This document shows positions 42,201 through 48,510 of a DNA stretch of 59,813 bases, one piece after another. Origin of the DNA: Pseudomonas nabeulensis (lineage in GTDB: Bacteria; Pseudomonadota; Gammaproteobacteria; Pseudomonadales; Pseudomonadaceae); the NCBI RefSeq assembly GCF_004682045.1, contig NZ_QUZT01000041.1, positions 1-59,813 on the forward strand, in the 5' to 3' direction. Under the pieces are notes generated by a model that was not told where the DNA came from, searched no databases, and saw only the letters and a list, made by a program, of their open reading frames with translations. A program made the position numbers and the translations under genes. Numbering within the stretch: the stretch's first letter is position 1; each line of letters opens with the position of its first letter.

Positions 42201-43553
42201 GTTGTTGCTCAGGGTCGCCGCGCCGCTGACGGTCAACGCACCTGTGCCCAAGGCTGTATTGCTACCGACGGTGAGCGTCCCGGCACCAAGGGTAGTGCCG
42301 CCGCTGTAAGTGTTGGCAGCACTGAGCGTGAGATTGCCCACATCGGACTTGATCAACGGCCCGGTCCCGGAAATCACACCCGACAGCGTCGTGTCCAAAC
42401 CGCCCAGCACACGCAAGCCGCCTGCACCCAACGTCACCAGGTTAGTCAGGCTCAAGCCGCCGCTCGTGGACTGGATCGCACCCCCATTGCTGGTCAAGAC
42501 GCCAGTACCGAACGCCCCGCTGTTATCGAATTGCGCCACGCCGCCGTTTAGCGTTGCATCCGCGCTGACCACCGCACCTTGCAACGTCCAGGTGCCGCTA
42601 TTGATCGTCAGGTGATTGAAGTTGACGTACGTGCCGCTCGATACCGTCCCCGAGCCCGCGGTGCCGGTGCCGACGCCTGTGGCGCTGTTTTGCAGGACCA
42701 GTGAGTTATTGCCCCCGGCACCGCCGTCGATCTGGCCGGTGGGCGCAAAGTTCAGGCCGAGTATCGCGCCCAGGCTGAGCCCGGAAGCGCCTGCGTTGGA
42801 CACCGTTGAACCGGTGACCGCCGTGAAGGTGTTGGCGCTACCCGCTCCCATCGACAGGCCGCCATTGAGCGTGCCGCTGTTGAGAAACGTGTTGCCCGCC
42901 GTCGACGCCCCGAACGCAATACGCCCGGTTACCGTACCGGTGTTGGTCATGCTGATCCGCGAGCCGCCGTGCACGGCCACCACCGGAATATCGGCGGCCA
43001 GTACCGCGGCACTCAACAAGGCAGTGGACTCGATCCTGCCGTCATTGACGATCGTCGTGGTGCCAGTTGCACCGTTGTTGATATTCAGCGCCATGCCCGT
43101 GAGATTGGCGATGCTCAACCCCAGCACGCCGGACATCCCCCGCAGAATACCGGTAGCGGCGTTATTGACCGTCACATTACCCGACGCGCCATTGCCGATC
43201 ACCGTGCCGCTGCTGAGCACGCTCAGGCCCGGGATGATGGCCGGGTCGATGATCCCCGAATTGTTAAGCGTGATGCCATTGCCCAGCAGCGTCATGGCGG
43301 CGCCGCCGAGCAACGCGTTGAAGGTTGAGCCTCCAGCAACGTTGACGGTCAGTGCGTCGGTTGAACTGTTGAACGTATTGTTGAGAATCACCGAAGCATT
43401 GCCCGTGCACGTAACGGTCAAGCCCGCTGTTGTGCAAGCCGCCATCACCGGTGAGCTGGCAAGGCCTATCACCAGCCCGGCAAGTCCCAGACGAACCGCA
43501 TGAAAAAGGGGGGCGACACAAGGCATACCGGCGACAGCAAGTCTTCTTTCCAC
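33237..43553 (-). CDS. Giant autotransporter adhesin with beta-strand repeats
   Basis: 3,438 residues if started at the GTG that has AAGGAG six bases upstream; a TTG seven codons earlier is the only longer option. Signal peptide: hydrophobic LGLAGLVIGLASSPVMA ending near residue 39. The passenger (about 40-3130) is a very long beta-helix made of repeats of the type GTGxLIKxGxGxLTLSGANTYSGG...LNxGTLxVGNNxALG, the autotransporter-associated beta-strand repeat. Four larger modules are each opened by QFWDG/RFWNG...GGSGTW...NW near 41.30, 39.12, 36.93 and 35.39 kb. The last 270 or so residues are an autotransporter beta-barrel (from GEMVGWMRVLGTWGHMGG to VSFSLGF with terminal Phe), preceded by a helical linker with Cys in PGCYRED and AGCNGE. 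Predicted to be a surface adhesin or biofilm factor; monocistronic. Confidence 0.93.
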   Translation of the reverse strand: MERRLAVAGMPCVAPLFHAVRLGLAGLVIGLASSPVMAACTTAGLTVTCTGNASVILNNTFNSSTDALTVNVAGGSTFNALLGGAAMTLLGNGITLNNSGIIDPAIIPGLSVLSSGTVIGNGASGNVTVNNAATGILRGMSGVLGLSIANLTGMALNINNGATGTTTIVNDGRIESTALLSAAVLAADIPVVAVHGGSRISMTNTGTVTGRIAFGASTAGNTFLNSGTLNGGLSMGAGSANTFTAVTGSTVSNAGASGLSLGAILGLNFAPTGQIDGGAGGNNSLVLQNSATGVGTGTAGSGTVSSGTYVNFNHLTINSGTWTLQGAVVSADATLNGGVAQFDNSGAFGTGVLTSNGGAIQSTSGGLSLTNLVTLGAGGLRVLGGLDTTLSGVISGTGPLIKSDVGNLTLSAANTYSGGTTLGAGTLTVGSNTALGTGALTVSGAATLSNNSVFSLGNAIVLNSDLTLAGAPNLTLGGVISGTGGLIKNGIGDLTLSGANTFSGALNIQAGRVITASPGALGNTSGVSVASGASLNLGTDSSLATLGGSGALQLGAGTTLSVGGVNSSSTFGGSLSGSGGLTKVGTGTLNLTGSSGLTGSTAINAGVLNVTGALTGGLINVNNGGTLIGSGTVSSVNVNAGGHLGLSTGSLLTASGLNMSSGANLDVALGAASPSPLLTVGGNVNLAGNLNITDAGGFGAGVYRLIDYTGALSGSLNLNTLPSGYGLGDVLVQTSVLNQVNLVVATPNIRFWNGATVSADGTVHGGAGSWGAAGTNWTSADGLQTQSWGGGFAVFQNAGGTITVNGAQAFNGLQFMGDGYNLVNGTNGRLTAVNGIAGSVGVRVDPLATATVGVGIDGAGTLNKLDLGTLVLSGANTYTGGTLLNGGTLIVGNNTALGTGTLTAAAGTTLGTNANVTLANDVALTGTLALLTDNALTLNGLINGTGGLVKAGTGVLTLGGANTFLGDTNLVAGGLLLNTATALGSGALNASNATTLDASTALVLGNTVNLTGNLSVLGSNDLTLNGVVTGAGSLTKNGAANLILNSANTFLGGLSLNAGTLTLSNGGALGLGALTVNGAAALNNSAAMNVGNNIVLNGNLALTGNNDLVLGGLISGNAALVKNSTGNLTLNGVNTYGGGTLLNAGSLTLGSALALGTGALTVNGVSTLANTNTPLVMANAVNVNADLTVNTNAQLTLAGVLAGASNLIKTGTADLTLSGNNTFSGLLDVQAGSLTTLGNGALGNSAGINLASGAQLNLGGNASLGALTGNGLAVLGTGSTLSVGSDNQDTLFGGVLAGVGSFTKVGSGALTLGGVNVLTGDTQVNAGQLLVNGALASANVGVASGATLGGTGTVLGNVNIADGGHLAVASGNTLTMGSLVLNANSNLDAGLGAASTGGTALVRVDGNLTLDGTLNVQDIGGFGAGIYRLIDYTGSLTNNGLLLGSLPGNVLASNLDLQTAIGNQVNLLVNGNTNVQFWDGSQTTGNGSVDGGSGVWNAAGTSWTGVNGSFNAAWAPNSFAVFQGAAGTVTVDGAQAITGLQFVTDGYTLASGAAGSLALFNGTGGNTAVRVDPGATATLGVALTGGGTLAKLDAGTLVLNGANTYTGGTALNGGTLVVGNNSALGTGVLTTADGTTLDANTTVSLNNNVTVNGALTAAGSNALTLAGSVSGTGSLIKNGIASLTLAGNNSYRGPTVLNQGGLVLGSNTALGSGTLSAAAGTTLDNIGTVSVANAVSVAGNLGILGGGNLTLNGLVTGTGGLSKSGAGNLTLNAANGYLGGTQLNQGTLTLGNSSALGTGALTVNGAASLDSGSAFALANAISLNAALTLPGSNDLSLGGVVSGTGALIKNGATNLALANANTYSGGTTLNGGTLTVGNAAALGSGAVTVGGAATLANNTAPLVLANAVSLNADLTVAGTQNLTLAGVLAGNAALIKNGAADLTLSGNNTFTGPLSVLGGSLTTVGNGALGSTSGVSVGSGASLNLGGNASLGSLAGNGTVQVAGGSTLSVGSSNLDNSFAGALSGAGNLDKNGSGVLDLSGANSISGLANVNAGTLNVSGSLASSSVAVNSGATLTGTGSLGGAVTVADGGHIGLNTGSSLSVGSLVLGANSNLDVGLGTPVVGGGSGLLNVGGDLTLDGNLNVTDVGGFGSGVYTVINYGGALTDNGLSIGTLPGSLTPGDVQLQTAISNKVNLLVTAPNTTVQFWDGGNLIANGAIEGGSGTWSAANTNWSNVDGTFNEGWNGSFAVFEGTAGTVTVDGTQTITGMQFVTGGYDLVSGALNLVNGGTGNTAIRVDPNAIATLGVTLTGSGTLAKLDSGTLVLNGTNGYTGGTALNGGTLVVGSNTALGTGTLTTANGTTLDSNADVTLANTGVINGALTIGGSNGLTLDGDFSGGSLLKEGAATLTLNGTNTYSGGTTLNAGQLTLGNNAALGVGALTIGGAAQLDGGTDLQLTNAINLAGPLTLMGSHDLALAGVLSGTGSLVKNGNGALLLTGANTYSGGTTLSGGTTTGNTTSLQGAIANNAALTFEQNADGTYTGNLTGSGVLNKIGTGALLLTGNNTFIGTTNVGAGSLVVDGTLNSATVQVANGATLSGSGTLGGAVTMADGSTLKAGAAAPLSVGSLALSSGTTLDFALGAPGAATTAVNVAGDLTLDGTLNVTDAGGFGVGVYQLFRYGGTLTDNGLALGSLPLGNLTLQTALANQLNLLVETTPGQVQFWNGGTTNPDGTINGGSGTWGPSTNWTDSTGTQAQASTNQFAVFGGQGGTVTVVGDQGFTGLQVLDNGYVLTAGAGGTLSPTDPSTAVRVSAGVTTQIAAPLVGSGGIDKTDAGTLLLTGANTYSGGTTVSAGTLVGDSTSLQGGIINNALLVFAQAVDGRFTGVLSGTGSVVKQGDGTLLLTGTQPFSGSVAVNQGVLQVGDAASTNAELSGQVTVANGAALSGTGRVGSLVNHGAVAPSDTTLKVSGNFTNAADGALNLVITPSTTSGLDIGGTANLAGTLNVINLAPNSGPTTYTLLTANGGITGTFDTTNLTNLAFLNTSLNYSTNQVALAVSRNGASFASVAATNNQRGVASALGSGAAVGGAAIQSALLNSDASSARAAFDSLSGEIHASTASALLEDSRYVRDAVNERLRQPGCYREDDPRNSLAPSENRLTSAGCNGEMVGWMRVLGTWGHMGGDSETAKLERNLSGFLLGTDKQVDDAWRVGAAAGYTRSDLKAKGRSSSADVDSYHLMAYTAYQQEAFAARMGVAYSWHDIDSKRDVAVGSESQRLKAGYKARSAQVFGEVGYTVETRSVVVEPFAGLAYVNYDSDTIKEKGGSAALRGDADQDITYSTLGVRIGQTITLGNGSKITPRGSIGWRHAFGDTTPDADLSFINGGTSFSTQGVPIAKDSAVVEAGLDYQISANGKLGLGYSGQLSRNDKDHAVSVSFSLGF

Positions 43554-43856
43554 GTCCAACTCCTTCGTGGTCAAAGCCTTTCATCCATGAACGCGCAGAA
43601 GCCCTACTTTCCAGATCCACACGTATCGAAATCGAAATACCTGACCGTGGTGACAGCTAACCTGTTTGCCAGAACGGTAGTTGACGATGCCGGAGGCCAT
43701 TGAATTAAATGGTATTAATACTTTCGTAAGCGCCTTGTAGGATTGCTATGACATCCAATACATATTGGACTTCGCCGCAAAAATACAATTTTCAAAATGT
43801 AAAAAGCGCTCTAATGGCACCTTGTTGATTCGCGTTTAAAGATCCTGGAGTTCCTG
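43554..43856. promoter_or_regulatory. Divergent AT-rich control region between autotransporter and Kef genes
   Basis: About 300 bases without a gene. The stretch 43690-43830 is markedly AT-richer than its surroundings. It contains a perfect palindrome TCCAATACATATTGGA (43754-43769) and CCATTGAATTAAATGG (43699-43714, nearly symmetrical). No confident -35/-10 pairs were identified for either gene. The long leader before the GTG start of the autotransporter may carry post-transcriptional control. Confidence 0.4.
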
Positions 43857-45665
43857 ATGCCCCATGAAGGCAACCTGTTACAAGCGGCGGTGGTGTTCCT
43901 GCTCGCCGCCGTACTCACTGTGCCCCTGGCCAAGCGCCTGCAACTGGGCGCGGTGCTGGGCTACCTGTTCGCCGGTGTGATCATCGGCCCGTCGGTCCTG
44001 GGCCTGGTGGGCAACCCGCAAAGCGTGGCGCAATTCTCGGAGCTGGGGGTCGTGTTGTTGCTGTTTATCATCGGCCTGGAGTTGTCGCCCAAACGTTTAT
44101 GGGTGATGCGCAAAGCGGTGTTCGGTGTGGGCCTGGCCCAAGTGCTGCTTACCGGTCTGGTGATGGCCGCAGTGGCGTTGTGGCTGTTTGGCCAGGCATG
44201 GAACAGCGCCATCGTGCTGGGCCTGGGCCTGGCGTTGTCGTCCACCGCGTTTGGCCTGCAAAGCCTGGCCGAGCGTAAAGAGCTGAACCAGCCCCACGGG
44301 CGCCTGGCGTTTGCCATCTTGCTGTTCCAGGACATCGCCGCGATCCCGTTGATCGCCATGGTGCCGCTGCTGGCCGGCAGCGATCACCCGACCACCGAAG
44401 CCCAGGGCCTGCAGCACGTGCTGCAAATCCTCGGCAGCATCGCTGTGGTGATCATCGGCGGGCGTTACCTGCTGCGGCCGGTGTTTCGCATCGTCGCCAA
44501 GACCGGCCTGCGCGAAGTGTCCACCGCCACCGCGTTGCTGGTGGTGATCGGCACCGCCTGGCTGATGGAACTGGTGGGCGTGTCCATGGCCCTCGGCGCC
44601 TTCCTCGCCGGCCTGCTGCTGGCGGACTCGGAATACCGCCACGAACTGGAATCCCAGATCGAACCGTTCAAGGGCTTGTTGCTGGGGCTGTTCTTTATCA
44701 GCGTGGGCATGGGCGCCAACCTGAGTCTGTTGCTCAGTTCGCCGCTGCTTGTGATCGGCCTGACCCTGCTGCTGATCGGCTTGAAATTACCGTTGCTGTA
44801 CGCCGTCGGTAGCCTGGTGGGCGACCTCAACCGCGAAAGTGCCGTGCGCCTGGGCGTGGTGCTGGCGGCGGGCGGTGAGTTTGCCTTTGTGGTGTTCAAG
44901 ATCGGCCGCGACGAGGGCCTGTTCGCCGCTCACCTCTACGATGTGCTGGTACTTACCATCACCTTGTCCATGGCCGTGACGCCCTTGCTGCTGTTGGTGT
45001 GCCCGAAGCTGTTCAAGCCCAAGGCCAAACCGGTGGAGATCCCCGAGGAATACCGCACCATCGAAAGCGACGCACCCCGCGTGGTCATCGCCGGCATGGG
45101 GCGGATGGGCCAGATCGTCGCGCGGATCCTGCGTGCGCAAAACATCTCGTTTATCGCCCTGGACACCTCGGTGGAAACCATCGAACTGACCCGCAGCTTC
45201 GGTGGCATGCCGGTGTTCTACGGCGACCCGCAGCGCCCCGAGATCCTGCACGCGGCCAAGGTCGACCAGGCGGAATACTTCGTGATCGCCATGGACGACC
45301 CGGAAATCAACATCAAGACCGCCGAACTGGTGCGCAACCTCTACCCGCACATGAAGATCATCGCCCGGGCGCGTAACCGCCAGCACGTGCACCGCCTGGT
45401 GGACCTGGACGCGTCACCGGTGCGCGAGACCTTCTACTCCAGCCTGGAAATGAGCCGCCGAACGCTGGTGGGTCTTGGCTTGAGCGAGGCCCAGGCCGAC
45501 GCACGCATCACCCGTTTCAAGAACCACGACCTGCAACTGCTCGCCGCGCAACATGCGGTGTACGACGACGCGGCCAAGGTATTGCAAAGCGCCCAGGAAG
45601 CCCGTGGGGAATTGGCGCGATTGTTTGAAATGGACCGGCTTGAGGAAGAGTCCGACAGAGTGTGA
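43857..45665 (+). CDS. Kef-type K+:H+ antiporter with RCK domain
   Basis: 602 residues. CPA2 transporter domain of about twelve helices (1-385) with the signature GLELSP and FQDIAAIPLIA, and a C-terminal RCK/TrkA-N domain starting at VVIAGMGRMGQIVARIL (about residue 409) that binds nucleotides and, in KefB/KefC, glutathione adducts. Exports K+ to acidify the cytoplasm under electrophile stress. GGAG lies six bases before the ATG. No KefF/KefG ancillary oxidoreductase is adjacent. It could be KefB or KefC; the sequence alone does not decide. Confidence 0.9.
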   Translation: MPHEGNLLQAAVVFLLAAVLTVPLAKRLQLGAVLGYLFAGVIIGPSVLGLVGNPQSVAQFSELGVVLLLFIIGLELSPKRLWVMRKAVFGVGLAQVLLTGLVMAAVALWLFGQAWNSAIVLGLGLALSSTAFGLQSLAERKELNQPHGRLAFAILLFQDIAAIPLIAMVPLLAGSDHPTTEAQGLQHVLQILGSIAVVIIGGRYLLRPVFRIVAKTGLREVSTATALLVVIGTAWLMELVGVSMALGAFLAGLLLADSEYRHELESQIEPFKGLLLGLFFISVGMGANLSLLLSSPLLVIGLTLLLIGLKLPLLYAVGSLVGDLNRESAVRLGVVLAAGGEFAFVVFKIGRDEGLFAAHLYDVLVLTITLSMAVTPLLLLVCPKLFKPKAKPVEIPEEYRTIESDAPRVVIAGMGRMGQIVARILRAQNISFIALDTSVETIELTRSFGGMPVFYGDPQRPEILHAAKVDQAEYFVIAMDDPEINIKTAELVRNLYPHMKIIARARNRQHVHRLVDLDASPVRETFYSSLEMSRRTLVGLGLSEAQADARITRFKNHDLQLLAAQHAVYDDAAKVLQSAQEARGELARLFEMDRLEEESDRV

Positions 45666-45737
45666 TGCCAGCGGTGAACGACATTGCGAAATTTCTGACA
45701 GAATGCTCCGCAATTTCGTTCACCCCTGGAGCGCCTC

Positions 45738-46274
45738 ATGGCCACCTTCACCAAGACCGCCGTCCTATTGGCCCTGGCGCTTACCGCCGGCAGCGTATTC
45801 GCCGCGACCAAGCCCGCTACACAGACCATCTCCACGTTGGGCGGCAAGTTCACCTTCAAACTGCCCAAGGCCTACGCCGCTGACACGCTGCCTGTCACCG
45901 ACGACACCCAAGGCACGATGTACGCCAACCCAACCACGAAAAGTGTGGTGATCGTCGCCGAAACCGTGCGCAAGGACGGGGTAACCATCCAAGACAACGA
46001 CGCCCAGTTCCTGGACGGTGCCGTGGCCGGTTTCGTCAAGGACCAGAGCGCCGCCCTGCCCGACTTCAAGAAACAAAACGAGAAGAAACTGACCTTCAAG
46101 GGCCTGGGCTTGCGCCAGGTGGACAGCACCGCGACCCAAGGCGGTGGCAAGACCTTGAACTCAACGTTCCTCGGTGGTTCGGGTAACCACCTGCTGGTGA
46201 TCCAGGCAATTTCCCGCGCGGATGATGCCAAGGGGCATGCAGAGCTGGTGAGGCAGATTACGGGCGGGAAGTAA
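45738..46274 (+). CDS. Periplasmic protein of unknown function
   Basis: 178 residues. Signal peptide MATFTKTAVLLALALTAG followed by SVFA cleavage at about residue 22. The mature part is a compact, Lys-rich globular domain (GGKFTFKLPKAY, DAQFLDGAVAGFVKDQSAALPDF, LNSTFLGGSGNHLLVIQAIS) with features reminiscent of DcrB/PsbP-like folds, but I cannot assign a family with confidence. No Cys. GGAG lies six bases before the ATG. It follows the Kef gene by 72 bases on the same strand, and a separate transcript is possible. REPs follow. Confidence 0.75.
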   Translation: MATFTKTAVLLALALTAGSVFAATKPATQTISTLGGKFTFKLPKAYAADTLPVTDDTQGTMYANPTTKSVVIVAETVRKDGVTIQDNDAQFLDGAVAGFVKDQSAALPDFKKQNEKKLTFKGLGLRQVDSTATQGGGKTLNSTFLGGSGNHLLVIQAISRADDAKGHAELVRQITGGK

Positions 46275-46302
46275 GCGCGCTCCCAAGACAAGTTGAATCA
46301 AA

Positions 46303-46412
46303 TGTGGGAGGGGCGGTGCGACGATTCGACTTGCCCCCGATGGCGGTGGGTCAGTCACCAAATATAGTGGCTGACATTCAGCAATCGGGGGCAAGCCCCC
46401 TCCCACATTTTG
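46303..46412. repeat. REPIN with GTGGGAGGGG/GGGGGCAAGCCCCC ends
   Basis: Left end AAATGTGGGAGGGG with a 19-base insert, then TTGCCCCCGATGGCGG; right end CGGGGGCAAGCCCCCTCCCACATTT. The left arm with its insert (ACGATTCGACTTGC) reappears inverted at 46447-46480 (GCAAGTCGAATCGTTGCCCC), so this is a compound element. Lies between convergent 45738 gene and cobF. Confidence 0.8.
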
Positions 46413-46481
46413 ATCTCCATTTTTCAGATACACCGTGGCCTGCTTTCGGAAGCAAGTCGAATCGTTGCCCCCCTCCCACAC

Positions 46482-47237
46482 TCAGGGCTTGCGCAGCAAA
46501 TACGTATCCATGATCCAACCATTGGCCACGCGCGCAGCCTTGCGCACCCGCTCGATCTCTTCGGCCACCTCAGCGACTTTGCCACTGATCAGGATTTCAT
46601 CCGGCGTGCCCAGGTAGGCCCCCCAGTAGATATCCACGTCCTGATCGGCCACGGTGCGGTAGGAGTCTTCCGCATCCAGCATCACCACCAACGTATCCGC
46701 ATCGCTCGCCTGCCCCGCCGCCAAACGGCGGCCGGTGGTGATCTCGACGGATTTACCAATCCGGTTCAACGGCACTTTGTGCTGGGCCGCCAGGGCCTGC
46801 ACGCTGGTGATGCCGGGGATCACTTCGAACTCAAACTCGCTACGGCCACTGACGAGGATCGCCTGCAGGATACGGATGGTGCTGTCGTACAGCGCCGGGT
46901 CGCCCCAGGCCAGGAACGCGCCCACTTCACCGTCGGCCATTTCCTCGTTGATCATGCGCTCGAAGGTCAGTTGCTTGTCGCGGTTCAGGTCCTGCACGGC
47001 GGTGGTGTAGTCGATATCGCCGCGCACGCGCTCAGGGCAATCGGCCTCGACGAAGCGGTAGCCGGGCTCGGTGATGTAGGTCTCGCAGATCTCGCGACGC
47101 AGGTCGATCAGCTTGTCTTTGCTCTGGCCCTTGTCCATCAGGAAAAACACGTCGGTGCGGTTCAGCGCCTTCACGGCCTGCATCGTGATGTAGTCAGGGT
47201 TGCCGGCGCCAATGCCGATGATCAGGATGCGTTTCAT
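46482..47237 (-). CDS. cobF: Precorrin-6A synthase (deacetylating)
   Basis: 251 residues of the tetrapyrrole methylase family. The N-terminal IIGIGAGNPDYITMQAVKAL is the SAM-site loop, GAFLAWGDPALYDSTIRIL the second conserved loop, and FEVIPGITSVQALAA the third. The CobF subgroup is indicated by MDKGQSKDKL and DRVRG-like ERVRGDIDYT stretches. It methylates precorrin-5 at C-1 and removes acetate in aerobic cobalamin synthesis. The upstream phosphatase-like gene overlaps its start by four bases. No other cob genes are in the window, so cobF is detached from the main pathway cluster. Confidence 0.9.
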   Translation of the reverse strand: MKRILIIGIGAGNPDYITMQAVKALNRTDVFFLMDKGQSKDKLIDLRREICETYITEPGYRFVEADCPERVRGDIDYTTAVQDLNRDKQLTFERMINEEMADGEVGAFLAWGDPALYDSTIRILQAILVSGRSEFEFEVIPGITSVQALAAQHKVPLNRIGKSVEITTGRRLAAGQASDADTLVVMLDAEDSYRTVADQDVDIYWGAYLGTPDEILISGKVAEVAEEIERVRKAARVANGWIMDTYLLRKP

Positions 47238-47821
47238 GGGTTGCTCTCATTGCGGGGCGTGGATTTTGCCACGTGGGTTTCCAGACGCAAGCGCCACACA
47301 CGATTGAAGCGCAGCTCGGTGACAGACAGCGGCTCGACGTCGATCAGATAAAACATCGACACCGGGAACTGCATGACGTACAGCATCGCTGCACGAATGA
47401 CGAGGGGATGGGTGATGGCGACGACATGGCCAGGTTGGGATTCAAGGGACTTCATCCATCGCCCGACCCGCCCACAGACCTGATCCACCGATTCGCCACC
47501 GTGGGGGGCGCTGGTGCTGTCGGTGAGCCAGGTGCTTAACCCGCCTCGGTCGATTTGACCGATGTCCTGGCCTTTCCACTCCCCGAAATCGCCATCGCGC
47601 AGTGCGAAGTCGACGATCGCATCGTCACCGTACAAACCTGCCGTCTGCCGGGTACGAGCCTCGGGCGCGCATAGCAGGCGTCGATTGGCCTTGTAACAGT
47701 GGGCCAGGGATAACGCAGCCCCCTGCCAATCCATCGCCACCGCCTCGTCATCGGGAAAACGCCCCCGCTTTTGCAGGGGCGTGATGGCATGGCAGATTAA
47801 TGTCAAACGCGTGGCCTGCAT
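47234..47821 (-). CDS. Histidine-phosphatase-fold protein with altered RHG motif
   Basis: 195 residues of the phosphoglycerate-mutase/histidine phosphatase superfamily. The expected RHGxT reads CHAIT (LTLICHAITPL), with the His at residue 11 kept but the preceding Arg changed to Cys and the Gly to Ala. FGEWKGQDIGQID, HGGESVDQV and the second His in VVAITHPLVIRAAMLY are conserved. The loss of the phosphate-binding Arg suggests altered or weak activity. The ATG is chosen because MQATRLTL is the natural start of the fold; no strong ribosome site. Coupled by a four-base overlap to cobF, hinting at a cobalamin-related role such as CobC-type dephosphorylation. Confidence 0.8.
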   Translation of the reverse strand: MQATRLTLICHAITPLQKRGRFPDDEAVAMDWQGAALSLAHCYKANRRLLCAPEARTRQTAGLYGDDAIVDFALRDGDFGEWKGQDIGQIDRGGLSTWLTDSTSAPHGGESVDQVCGRVGRWMKSLESQPGHVVAITHPLVIRAAMLYVMQFPVSMFYLIDVEPLSVTELRFNRVWRLRLETHVAKSTPRNESNP

Positions 47822-47868
47822 GACAGATGGCTTCAACTCAACGGATAAGGCAGCCAAGACTGGCGCAG

Positions 47869-48417
47869 TTAACCTGGCAGCGCAACGCCTCGGGCCAGAT
47901 AGAGCACTTGATAGCCGGTGCCGGGATGCGCGGCGTCCAGCGCTTTGGCCGACAAGGTCACCCGCACCAGTCGCCACGCTTGCACATCCAACGCCAGGAA
48001 AACAGCAAATGTATCGCTGCTGTCTGCCACCTGCTGATTGCGCTGTTTTTCCTCGGCCAATATCCCGGCCCGATCCGCGCCAGGCTCAAGCGGCCACTCT
48101 TCGCGGTACAGACTCAACGCGTTCGGCGCCGGCCCACGCTGCACATCCAGCGGCAGCCAGCTCTCGATATGCGGGCGACCAAAGCTGTCGAGTACCTTCT
48201 GAAAGCGCTCCCCCAACAAGAAGTCGGCGGCCTGCAACGGGTCGGCCCACAGGTACACCGACGAATACAGGTTGCCACCGCGCTCCTGGGCGATAAACGC
48301 CTTGAACAGCAACCCTTCGGTGTGATCCCACAATGGCCCCAATTGCGCAGCGCGGCGGCGGATTACGCCCATGTCGTAGTCGGCGGGCAAGCGGTGCGAA
48401 TACTGTTTGGCGAACAT
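47869..48417 (-). CDS. DUF4865 family protein
   Basis: 182 residues. The N-terminus MFAKQYSHRLPADYDMGVIRRR and the pattern LLFKAFIAQERG...YSSVYLWADPLQAADFLLGERFQ match the DUF4865 family; function unknown. The longer frame upstream overlaps the divergent LysR gene and is rejected because GGGAG lies seven bases before this ATG. Divergent from the LysR gene at 48511 with 93 bases between starts, an arrangement that points to that regulator as its controller. Confidence 0.83.
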   Translation of the reverse strand: MFAKQYSHRLPADYDMGVIRRRAAQLGPLWDHTEGLLFKAFIAQERGGNLYSSVYLWADPLQAADFLLGERFQKVLDSFGRPHIESWLPLDVQRGPAPNALSLYREEWPLEPGADRAGILAEEKQRNQQVADSSDTFAVFLALDVQAWRLVRVTLSAKALDAAHPGTGYQVLYLARGVALPG

Positions 48418-48510
48418 ACAAAAGCTCCCATGCAAGTTGAGGTTGCAGCTTGCGCAGGCTTGGTGATTACAACAAGATATGCCTGAATATATGTGCGATA
48501 AGGAATACAT

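Noticed and set aside
33270..43503. Long open frames on the + strand across the autotransporter region (hundreds of codons, e.g. from 33270 and 38199)
   Set aside because: They are shadows of the repetitive, G+C-rich minus-strand gene: no ribosome sites, low-complexity Val/Ala/Gln-rich translations, and they mirror the repeat period of the real gene.
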